A stretch of 64,000 bases of DNA from positions 186,001 to 250,000 of the forward strand of contig NZ_JAERQG010000004.1 in NCBI RefSeq assembly GCF_016734805.1, written 5' to 3'. Position numbers and translations under genes: made by a program. Each line of letters starts with the position of its first letter. Position 1 is the stretch's first letter. The notes beneath the pieces were generated by a model. The model saw only the letters and a program-made list of their open reading frames with translations, was not told the DNA's origin and made no database searches. This document shows positions 16,807 to 24,059 of this stretch, one piece after another. Source of the DNA: Marivirga atlantica. Lineage in GTDB: Bacteria; Bacteroidota; Bacteroidia; Cytophagales; Cyclobacteriaceae.

Positions 16807-17116
16807 AAATTTGCTTATCGGTATCTATAATACTTTGGTCAATGTTTTTGAATTTCCTGTTATTCGATATAAAGTTTTGTAAACTATTACAAACATTTTC
16901 ATCCTGTACAATAGCTATTTGCTCTACTTTTTCGCCAGTAGCACCTGTTTCTTCCCTAAAAACTTTCCTGTCCGGAAGAGTAAGAAAAAATTCTACCCTA
17001 TAACGTGCCAATCTGCTATTAGAAGTACAAGAGTTAACGGCTGTACGCTGCGCAGACATTTCAAATGCGCATAAAATTAATACACTTAATATTATTCCTC
17101 TTTTAAAATATCTCAT
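16667..17116 (-). CDS. Secreted partner protein of cassette 2 (putative immunity or inhibitor)
   Basis: This 149-residue protein has a signal peptide (MRYFKRGIILSVLILCAFEM, then SAQ) and should act in the periplasm. It is a paralogue of the partner at 18098-18553. The last ~47 residues are the same in both (YFYKTDNFYYVFWGRKPEF, ending FWEYYF), while the N-terminal halves share only scattered positions. The ATG at 17116 is preferred to one at 17140, which overlaps the preceding gene and adds eight residues before the natural signal peptide. It follows the JAMM-bearing cassette 2, so a role as its inhibitor or immunity protein is the working idea. No family name is recognised. Confidence 0.7.
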   Translation of the reverse strand: MRYFKRGIILSVLILCAFEMSAQRTAVNSCTSNSRLARYRVEFFLTLPDRKVFREETGATGEKVEQIAIVQDENVCNSLQNFISNNRKFKNIDQSIIDTDKQIYFYKTDNFYYVFWGRKPEFDDRPATGPKTLFIVIKNDLSQFWEYYF

Positions 17117-17127
17117 TTGCCTATGTT

Positions 17128-18060
17128 TTAATATCCACATCTGTTGTATTCTTTTATTCCTGCACTATACCTAAAATCATAACTATATATTTTACCTCCA
17201 TCAATCACATAACCTGCTATATTGAAATTTCCTAAAAAATTCATTAAATCCATTAAGAAAATATAATCAGGATCGCTGGGACCTCCCTCATAAGATGTTT
17301 CTCCTTCAGCACCACAGGGCCCCAGAGTATTTTCTCCAATATAAAACGGGTGTGAGTGTACATAGCCAACAATATTATCAGGTATTAAATCTTTCCAGTT
17401 TGACGGAGGACTAATACCACATGGATCTCTTAAAAATGTAGGAGGAAAAAATACAACATCATATCCTCCATTAATTTCAATTATCCAACCGCCTTGTTCA
17501 AGTCTTTCATCCATTGGTATATCACCACTGCTTGCATTGCTACCCGACCATATTTTTAATAAATCAGATTGTATTTCCTCACTATCTAAAATATTATTAC
17601 CAGTATCACAAGGATCAGGTTTCGGGACGCATCCACCATTTCTGTCAGAAACCATGCCAGGCTCACAAACACTTGGCAAAGTGCCAGGTGGGTCTAAAGC
17701 ATTATCTACTTCTATGATGGCCCTTTTTGGTAAAGGTTGCCAATTATGATCGGCTGGACCACCAAAACCACCTCCTGAACCTGTACTGCCTGTTGAGAAA
17801 CAATCAGTAAAGGTAATTGTAGTAGGTACACAATAACTTGGTCTGCTTGGGTCAGGACATATGTAGCTCGTCATAGTATAAGTAATACAGGTCAAGTTAG
17901 TACTTCTCTCATTGCTGTTGGTAACAGCTTCTCCGTCCCTCATGGCAGTCGAACGAATTACTTCACCATCAAGTGTCCTTATTTTGAGTTGACCGGTATA
18001 GGCATGCCAACCCGGAAACTCTTCTAAAATATTATACCAACCCGCAAGTGAGCATATTCC
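17128..18060 (-). pseudogene. Cassette 2: 5'-truncated effector gene with a JAMM C-terminus
   Basis: The frame opens after TAG at 18061-18063 and has its first ATG at 17943, in the middle of the domain shared with the complete gene. The signal peptide and about 120 residues are missing, so the product could not be exported. The linker (CITYTMTSYICPDPSRPSYC, then KRAIIEVDNALDPPGTL) is closer to that of cassette 3 than to the complete gene. The JAMM domain is intact: E of LEQGGW, HSHP, and S/D of GPSDPD. It closely matches cassette 1 up to HSHPFYIGENT and then diverges. It is probably a silent copy available for recombination. Confidence 0.75.
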
Positions 18061-18237
18061 CTAATAAAACAGGCTCCATAACTTCAGTTATATTCATTCA
18101 AAAGTAGTACTCCCAAAATTGACTCAAATCATTTTTTATAACTATGAATAATGTTTTTGGTCCTGTTGCAGGTCTATCGTCAAATTCTGGTTTTCTTCCC
18201 CAAAACACATAATAAAAATTATCAGTTTTATAGAAGT
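17677..18237. repeat. 561-bp direct repeat, copy B
   Basis: This is the second copy of the block described at 16246-16806, with the same content: end of a partner gene, spacer, truncation point and linker of the next cassette. The constant 1,431-base offset indicates duplication of a whole cassette unit. Confidence 0.85.
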
Positions 18238-18553
18238 ATACCTGTTTATCAGTGTCTTTATAACTTTGATTAATATTATTGAACTTTCTATTATTAGATA
18301 TAAAATCGTTTAAAGCACTACAAGTCTGCCCATTTTCCACAGCTTGAACTTGCTCCACAGTTTCTCCACTTGCACCAATTTGTTCTCTAAAATCCTTTGA
18401 GCCAGCTAACTGTATAAATATTTCAACACCAAGCTTTGCTAAACGACTTTTTGCAGGGCATTCATTGTTTTTTAAATCTATGCTCTGAGCAAAAGAACTA
18501 TAGATGGTAAATATAAATAAACCAGCTACTAATATATATTTTCTTATTCTCAT
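18098..18553 (-). CDS. Secreted partner protein of cassette 1 (putative immunity or inhibitor)
   Basis: This 151-residue protein begins with a signal peptide (MRIRKYILVAGLFIFTIYSS, then FAQ) and is expected in the periplasm. The mature part has two cysteines and a C-terminal block rich in aromatic residues. It starts 11 bases after the stop of the complete JAMM lipoprotein gene; another ATG at 18577 would overlap that gene by 13 bases. It is the only partner that follows an exportable effector. I infer that it inhibits or guards against that protease; it could instead be an accessory subunit. No known family is recognised. Confidence 0.7.
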   Translation of the reverse strand: MRIRKYILVAGLFIFTIYSSFAQSIDLKNNECPAKSRLAKLGVEIFIQLAGSKDFREQIGASGETVEQVQAVENGQTCSALNDFISNNRKFNNINQSYKDTDKQVYFYKTDNFYYVFWGRKPEFDDRPATGPKTLFIVIKNDLSQFWEYYF

Positions 18554-18564
18554 AATATTATTAT

Positions 18565-19845
18565 TTAATATCCACATCGGTTATACTTAACTATACCAAT
18601 ACTATACCTGTAATCATAACTATAAATTTTGTTGCCGTCTATTACATATCCTTTTATGCTAAAGTTGCTTAGATGATTCATTAGCTCTGTAAGAAAAACA
18701 TAATCTGGTCTACTAGGCCCTCCCTTGTAAGATGTTTCCCCTCCTGTACCGCATGGACCCATCGTATTCTCTCCAATGTAAAACGGGTGTGAGTGTACGT
18801 AACCCACAATATTATCAGGTATTAAGTCTTTCCAATTCGATGGAGGGCTCATTCCGCATGGATCTCTTAAAAATGTAGGAGGAAAAAATACAACATCATA
18901 TCCTCCATTAATTTCAATTATCCAACCGCCTTGTTCAAGTCGTTCATCCATCGGTATATCACCATTGTTCGCATTACTACCTGACCATATTTTTAATAAA
19001 TCGGATTGTATTTCTTCACTATCCAAAATATTATTACCAGTATCACAAGGATCCGGTTTCGGAACACATTCTCCATTCCCATCAGAAACCATACCATCCC
19101 CGCAGACTTTAGGCAAAGTACCAGGCGGGTCCAACACATAATCAACCTCTAAAATGGCTCTTTTTGGTAATGTCTGCCAGGCATGATCAGCCATGTTTAT
19201 TGTACCACCACCTCCTTCACTACCTGTTGGGAAACACTCTGTTACCATCTCATAAACAGGGTAGCATACCTCTTGTCCGCCTGGTCCGGCACATGTTTGG
19301 CCTACCACTGTGTTATAAGTAACACATGTGTAGCTAGAAAGCCTTTGGTTTGATAGTTTTTTGGTAGCCCCATTTTCAATTTCAGTTGAATACAGAACCG
19401 CTCCCTCCATTGATCTAATTTTTAATTGACCGTTGTAGGCATTCCAACCCGGAAATTCATCCAAACTATTATACCAGTCTACATCCAATATATATTCTAT
19501 TATGAGTCCATTAACTTCACCTGCTTCATTTTCACTAAGCAGAAAGCTGGTTTTTATAGAAGGGACATCCGTTACTAAATTGGCAGAATAGAAAGTTGCA
19601 GCAGTAGCAGAATCGTACCAGGTAATGGCACGGCTTAAATCAACTGCATTTAAATAATTTGTAGCTGTTCTTTGATTTGTATTTCCCTTGAGGCTTGAAA
19701 CTAAACCTTCAAAGTGTGCATCATTCTGAAGCAGAATAAAATCTTCCGTTCGTTCTTTGGTAGGTAATTCTTGTTCATGACAAGCTGTGAATAAGCTCAC
19801 CAAAACAATTAAGCATAGTTGCTTAAATAGGTTCATCTTAAGCAT
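18565..19845 (-). CDS. Cassette 1: complete lipoprotein with a C-terminal JAMM metalloprotease-like domain
   Basis: This 426-residue protein is the only full-length effector gene of the array. It has a lipoprotein signal (lipobox LFTAC, C22), an N-terminal domain (about 30-170), a Cys/Gly-rich linker (170-215), the conserved KRAILEVDYVLDPPGTL (228-244), a Cys-rich segment (248-267) and a C-terminal domain of about 150 residues. The last holds the JAMM set E304, H351-S-H353-P and S378-x-x-D381, so zinc-dependent isopeptidase or protease activity is likely. ATG codons at 19845 and 19836 both keep the signal. Related JAB domains occur as toxin tips of polymorphic toxins; here the toxin role is inferred. 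Confidence 0.75.
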   Translation of the reverse strand: MLKMNLFKQLCLIVLVSLFTACHEQELPTKERTEDFILLQNDAHFEGLVSSLKGNTNQRTATNYLNAVDLSRAITWYDSATAATFYSANLVTDVPSIKTSFLLSENEAGEVNGLIIEYILDVDWYNSLDEFPGWNAYNGQLKIRSMEGAVLYSTEIENGATKKLSNQRLSSYTCVTYNTVVGQTCAGPGGQEVCYPVYEMVTECFPTGSEGGGGTINMADHAWQTLPKRAILEVDYVLDPPGTLPKVCGDGMVSDGNGECVPKPDPCDTGNNILDSEEIQSDLLKIWSGSNANNGDIPMDERLEQGGWIIEINGGYDVVFFPPTFLRDPCGMSPPSNWKDLIPDNIVGYVHSHPFYIGENTMGPCGTGGETSYKGGPSRPDYVFLTELMNHLSNFSIKGYVIDGNKIYSYDYRYSIGIVKYNRCGY

Positions 19846-19991
19846 AAGGTTAAGGTTGATATAATTAAAAGCCTAAAACTAGCTTTCAAGATGTTAATAT
19901 ACAATAGCCTCTGATAAAACTTTCAATGAAGTTAATGTAAATCTGTATCTTTTTTGAGTTTCTGCATTATATAAGTGAACAAACAACAAAT

Positions 19992-20504
19992 ATGATGAAG
20001 AAACTATTATTATTATCGATAAGTATTTTTGTATTACTAAGTTGTGAAACTGTTGAGCCTGAACCCGCAATGGAAAACGACAAATTAGAGGTTCAGCTTA
20101 AACAAAAAACAGGAGAATCGAGCGAAAAAAGCCATGATGACCACCTGAAAGATTGTTTTGATAAAATGATAGAGTCAGTAGGAGCAGATTTTACCGGTGT
20201 AGCTTGTAGAACATGCATTGAAGGAGATGTTTCCGCTAAAGATACAGTTTTTTTGTATAGGGTATTTTTTAGTTATCCTGACCATACTAATTATGATGAT
20301 GAACACTCAACAAAATGGGAAATAGAGGGTGTTGGAGGACAAATCATTGAAGCTGACTCGCTTGATTATGTACAAATAGCTTTAACAGAAGATTTTGGTA
20401 CTGATACACTGAAAGTGCAAGCCACTAGTACGTCTATTCGAGTTAATGAGGACGGAAGCACTTCGCAAAATATTTGTAGCAGTCCTGAATATCTGAGCTT
20501 TTAA
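19992..20504 (+). CDS. Hypothetical lipoprotein
   Basis: This 170-residue protein has a lipoprotein signal peptide (lipobox LLSC, Cys18) and is followed by an acidic, flexible stretch. Residues ~60-80 contain three cysteines (DCF, ACRTC). The C-terminal half (TKWEIEGVGGQIIEADSLDY, then DTLKVQATSTS) resembles a PKD-like beta-sandwich as seen in Bacteroidota surface proteins. It is divergent from the cassette array, with 146 bases between the two starts, so the two may share a control region. Function is unknown. A terminator follows. Confidence 0.65.
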   Translation: MMKKLLLLSISIFVLLSCETVEPEPAMENDKLEVQLKQKTGESSEKSHDDHLKDCFDKMIESVGADFTGVACRTCIEGDVSAKDTVFLYRVFFSYPDHTNYDDEHSTKWEIEGVGGQIIEADSLDYVQIALTEDFGTDTLKVQATSTSIRVNEDGSTSQNICSSPEYLSF

Positions 20505-20574
20505 AGCATCCCTCCTATGCATTAATTGGAGAGAAGAAATAATCTTTATTGACTTAAAGAAGTAAAATAGTTAT

Positions 20575-20608
20575 AAAGCGCATGATTAACATTTCATGTG
20601 CTTTTTTT
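20575..20608 (+). terminator. Intrinsic terminator after the lipoprotein gene
   Basis: AAAGCGCATGA (20575-20585) pairs with TCATGTGCTTT (20594-20604) with one G-T pair, followed by T. The rest of the gap to 20790 shows nothing recognisable apart from AT-rich sequence. Confidence 0.7.
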
Positions 20609-20790
20609 ATTATCGGTAAAAAAAATCTTTGATATTTCTTAGGCCATCTTAATGCTAAAACAAAATACCACTAACATATAATTCTCATTTGCGTTATTTT
20701 AATTGGTTTGTTTAGGTTAAAAATTATTTACTCAAAACTTAGAATTAGGCAGACCTTCATAATTCCTCATGGCTCAAAAAATTAATTGTT

Positions 20791-20798
20791 TACTTTTG
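20791..20798 (+). promoter_or_regulatory. -7 element directly before waaA
   Basis: TACTTTTG matches the -7 consensus and ends four bases before the first waaA ATG. Transcription would begin at or next to the start codon, giving a leaderless or near-leaderless mRNA. No good -33 TTG is present. Confidence 0.5.
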
Positions 20799-20802
20799 TG
20801 CC

Positions 20803-22059
20803 ATGATGGAATTTCTTTACCAAATAGGTATTGGCTTTTTAATTAGTATCCTTAGAATTCATGCGCTTTTTAATAAAAAATCTGCTTTGGCAATTAGTGG
20901 AAGAAAGAATCTTTTTCCGCAACTGGAAGCTGCTTTAGCTCATAATCAGAAGTCGGTTATTTGGTTTCATTGTGCTTCTCTTGGTGAGTTTGAGCAAGGC
21001 AGACCATTGATAGAATATTTCAAGGCCAATCATGATTACTTCATTTTGCTCACCTTCTTTTCTCCTTCGGGTTATGAGGTGCGCAAAAACTATGAACATG
21101 CCGACTACATCACCTATATGCCATTTGATACAGCTTCAAATGCAAAGCAATTTGTATCCATCGCAAAGCCTACAATGGCCTTTTTCATCAAGTATGAATT
21201 CTGGCATTTCCACCTAAAAGCCCTTGAGCAAGCTGACTGCTGGATATTTTCCATTTCTACCATTTTAAGAAGTCAGCAGCCTTATTTTAAATGGTATGGA
21301 GGCTTCAACAGAAATATGTTCAAGCGAGTTGATCATTTTTTTGTGCAGAATGATACCACCCAAACGCTACTCAAAACCATTAATATTCATAATACCACAG
21401 TCACAGGTGATACGCGCTTTGACAGAGTGTATGAAATAGCACAAAATGCTAAAAAAATTGAGCTAGTAGAGCAGTTTACTAAAGGAAGCAATGTCCTAAT
21501 TGGCGGCAGCACTTGGGAGCCAGACATAAAAACCATAGCACCATTTTTACAAAAAAACACAAATTGGAAAGCAGTTATTGCCCCACATGATATCAGTGAA
21601 GCCAGCTTGAAAATACATGAGCAAATACTTGATATCCAAACGGAAAGATTCAGCGAAATTGAAAACCAAGTTAAGTCTGAAACTCGAGCAATTATCATAG
21701 ATAACATTGGTATGCTCACTTCTCTATATCAATATGGAACCGTAGCCTTTATTGGAGGTGCCTTTGGAGATGGACTGCACAACACCTTAGAGGCTGCTTG
21801 CTATGCACTTCCTATTTATTTCGGAAACAAAAAGTTTAGTAAATTTCAGGAGGCTAAAGATTTGCTTAAAATTGATGGCGCACAAAGTGTTGCAGATGCA
21901 GATGATTTTGCTCAAAAAATCAGACAGAAAATTGACGAAAGTCAATTGGCAGCAATGGGCAGAAGAGGTGAAACTTATGTAAAAGAAAACCTAGGGGCCA
22001 CTGCTAAAATCATTCGACACATTGAGCCTATTATTCAAAAAATGACTTATGAAGGGTAG
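20803..22059 (+). CDS. waaA: 3-deoxy-D-manno-octulosonic acid (Kdo) transferase
   Basis: WaaA transfers Kdo from CMP-Kdo to lipid A at the inner-membrane face during lipopolysaccharide synthesis. The 418-residue protein is a GT-B glycosyltransferase with an N-terminal membrane anchor (about 6-24). The catalytic glutamate is E62 in ASLGEFEQ, and the donor-binding motif GGAFGDGLHNTLEAACYALP is in the C-terminal half. Two in-phase ATG codons (20803, 20806) are both possible. The 3' end overlaps rsgA by 11 bases, so the two are cotranscribed. The partner enzyme KdsB is encoded at 62005-62757. Confidence 0.93.
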   Translation: MMEFLYQIGIGFLISILRIHALFNKKSALAISGRKNLFPQLEAALAHNQKSVIWFHCASLGEFEQGRPLIEYFKANHDYFILLTFFSPSGYEVRKNYEHADYITYMPFDTASNAKQFVSIAKPTMAFFIKYEFWHFHLKALEQADCWIFSISTILRSQQPYFKWYGGFNRNMFKRVDHFFVQNDTTQTLLKTINIHNTTVTGDTRFDRVYEIAQNAKKIELVEQFTKGSNVLIGGSTWEPDIKTIAPFLQKNTNWKAVIAPHDISEASLKIHEQILDIQTERFSEIENQVKSETRAIIIDNIGMLTSLYQYGTVAFIGGAFGDGLHNTLEAACYALPIYFGNKKFSKFQEAKDLLKIDGAQSVADADDFAQKIRQKIDESQLAAMGRRGETYVKENLGATAKIIRHIEPIIQKMTYEG

Positions 22060-22963
22060 AGTCTTCAAATCGACAGGATCATGGTACAGCGTAAAAGTTG
22101 GCGATACATTTTACAATTGCAGGCTGCGTGGCAAAATGCGTTTGTATGATGAGAAAGTCACCAACCCGGTAGCCGTTGGCGATTGGGTGGAAATTCAGTT
22201 AGAGAATGATGAGGAAGGTATCATTCAGGAGGTGGTAGAAAGAACCAACTATGTGATCAGGAAATCTACAAGGAAGAAGCGACATAGTCACATTTTAGCT
22301 GCTAATATTGATCAAGCAGCACTCATCATCACTTTGGCTTTCCCAAGAACAAGCTTAGGCTTTATAGACAGGTTTTTAGTAGCCTGCGAGTCATTCAGAA
22401 TACCTGCTATTCTGGTTTTCAATAAGTCTGATTTATTAGATGAAGAAGCCCTCACCTATTTTGAGGATTTGAAATTTGATTACGAATCTATCGGCTATAA
22501 AGTGCTTTTAGTTTCGGCTGAAAGTGGTGACAACATGGATTTGTTAGAAGATTCGCTCAAAGGTAAAACCACATTATTTTCCGGTCATTCAGGAGTGGGG
22601 AAATCTACTATGCTTAATTTACTCTCACCTGAAATTGAACAACGTGTAGGTGAAGTATCGGATGCAGTAGGTAAAGGAACACATACAACAACGTTTGCAG
22701 AGATGTTTGAAATTGCAAAAGACACCTATGTAATTGACACACCTGGCATCAAAGAGTTAGGCCTTTGGGATATTGGAGATGAAGAACTCAGTCATTATTT
22801 CCCTGAAATGCGTGAGTTTATAGGGGAATGTAAGTTCAATAATTGTACACATATTCATGAACCTGGCTGCGCCTTCAGAGAAGCCATGGAACGCGGAGAA
22901 ATAGCCCCATCACGCTATGAGAATTACCTGAGCATGCTAGCGGATGATGACAATCGGAGATAA
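22049..22963 (+). CDS. rsgA: Ribosome small-subunit GTPase
   Basis: RsgA is a GTPase that checks late maturation of the 30S subunit. The 304-residue protein has an OB-fold (1-75), a circularly permuted G domain with G4 (NKSD, 125-128) ahead of G1 (GHSGVGKST, 179-187) and G3 (DTPG, 230-233), and a C-terminal zinc finger with C261, C266, H268 and C274. All diagnostic parts are present. The start at 22049 lies inside waaA in another frame, an 11-base overlap. A cluster of hairpins follows the gene. Confidence 0.96.
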   Translation: MKGRVFKSTGSWYSVKVGDTFYNCRLRGKMRLYDEKVTNPVAVGDWVEIQLENDEEGIIQEVVERTNYVIRKSTRKKRHSHILAANIDQAALIITLAFPRTSLGFIDRFLVACESFRIPAILVFNKSDLLDEEALTYFEDLKFDYESIGYKVLLVSAESGDNMDLLEDSLKGKTTLFSGHSGVGKSTMLNLLSPEIEQRVGEVSDAVGKGTHTTTFAEMFEIAKDTYVIDTPGIKELGLWDIGDEELSHYFPEMREFIGECKFNNCTHIHEPGCAFREAMERGEIAPSRYENYLSMLADDDNRR

Positions 22964-22978
22964 ACAATTTTATATTTT

Positions 22979-23083
22979 TGTTGGTGATAACACCAACAAA
23001 GAGGAAAGATAATACATCAAAAATCAATCCTCCCAACCTCCTTCTCTAAGGAGGAGCAAATATGTTGGTGATATCTCACCAAC
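22979..23083. repeat. Cluster of three hairpins bounded by related palindromes
   Basis: Three perfect inverted repeats occur in 105 bases: TGTTGGTG-ATAA-CACCAACA (22979-22998), CCTCCTT-CTCT-AAGGAGG (23037-23054) and GTTGGTGA-TATC-TCACCAAC (23064-23083). The first and last share the GTTGGTGATA core, so the element has similar palindromes at both ends. It lies between convergent genes and may end both transcripts, or it may be a small dispersed repeat. Confidence 0.7.
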
Positions 23084-23096
23084 GAATTTTCAAAAA

Positions 23097-24059
23097 CTAT
23101 TTACTCAACAATACATCAGCAAAATAATTTTTGCTGTCATAGAAGTATTGCTGCACTTTTAAATCTGCTTTGGTGGCAAGGTTCTCAATCATTTCATGAT
23201 CAAACTTCTGAGAGAACTCCACATGAATGGGTTCCCAGGCTTTGAAATGAAAACTTTTTTCCAAATCTGCAAAGTGAATATCTTGCTCTATTTTTGATAC
23301 GATGAAGCTTTTGGCCGTACCTGTTTGAGGGTCGTAATAAGGGTAATGAATAAAAGTGTCAGTATCAAAATTGGCCGAAAACTCCCTATTGAGTCTTCTG
23401 AGCAAGTTCATATTAAATTCGGTTGTGATACCTGCTTTGTCATAATAAGCATCCAATATGAGGTTAGGATCTTTCTTAAGATCAAATCCAATCATCAGTT
23501 TATCGCCTTCCCTTAAATTATCAGCTATTTTTTTCACAAATAGCTCAGCATCAGAAATATGAAAATTACCAATATTAGCTCCTAAAAAGAGCACTATAAC
23601 AGGATTTTTTCTATCCTCATTTAGTTCATCCAGTGCTTCAAAGTATTCTTTATTTATAGGATCAATCGCTAAAGTTGGCAGCGATTTCTGCATTCTTTTC
23701 TTAAGCTGCTTGAGCACAGAGGCTGAAATATCAACCGGACGATAGGTGAAATTTATTTCTTCACTTGTAAAATGCTTCAGCAGTATTTCAGTTTTCAACC
23801 CATCACCGGCACCAAACTCTATCAAATTAAATTCAGGAGAGTCAGCTGAAAAACTCTTTAAAATAGCCGATTTCTGTTCTTGAAAGATTTCGTATTCACA
23901 ATCGGTGAGGTAATATTCTGGCATGGCCATGATTTGCTGGAAGATTTTATCTCCCTCTTCATCATAAAATAGCCAACTGGGTAAACTTTTATTTTTTTTA
24001 CTTAGTCCTTCAACCACCTCTTTTGCCACCACACTGTTGAGTTTTTCTGCTGTTGTCAT
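23097..24059 (-). CDS. egtD: L-histidine N-alpha-methyltransferase (ergothioneine type)
   Basis: EgtD trimethylates the alpha-amino group of histidine using S-adenosylmethionine, giving hercynine, the first step to ergothioneine. The 320-residue protein fits the family length. The SAM-binding motif is LIEFGAGDGLKTEILL (about 82-97), preceded by the family start with FYDEEGDKIFQQI and PEYYLTDCEYEIF. It follows egtB with a 4-base ATGA overlap, which strongly supports a joint pathway. No egtA, egtC or egtE is adjacent, so the set is the short EgtB/EgtD form found in many non-actinobacteria. Confidence 0.88.
   Translation of the reverse strand: MTTAEKLNSVVAKEVVEGLSKKNKSLPSWLFYDEEGDKIFQQIMAMPEYYLTDCEYEIFQEQKSAILKSFSADSPEFNLIEFGAGDGLKTEILLKHFTSEEINFTYRPVDISASVLKQLKKRMQKSLPTLAIDPINKEYFEALDELNEDRKNPVIVLFLGANIGNFHISDAELFVKKIADNLREGDKLMIGFDLKKDPNLILDAYYDKAGITTEFNMNLLRRLNREFSANFDTDTFIHYPYYDPQTGTAKSFIVSKIEQDIHFADLEKSFHFKAWEPIHVEFSQKFDHEMIENLATKADLKVQQYFYDSKNYFADVLLSK

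Noticed and set aside
17514-17749. Plus-strand ORFs opposite cassette 2
   Set aside because: They lie wholly opposite the JAMM coding region and are explained by its codon bias.
16246-18237. CRISPR array or insertion-sequence repeat
   Set aside because: The repeats are 561 bp long, colinear with coding sequence and carry no transposase or short spacers; they are duplicated gene modules.
18565-19845. RadC-like DNA repair protein because of the JAMM motif
   Set aside because: The lipobox, Cys-rich linker and lack of a helix-hairpin-helix domain place it outside the cytoplasm. The true RadC is at 55494-56198.
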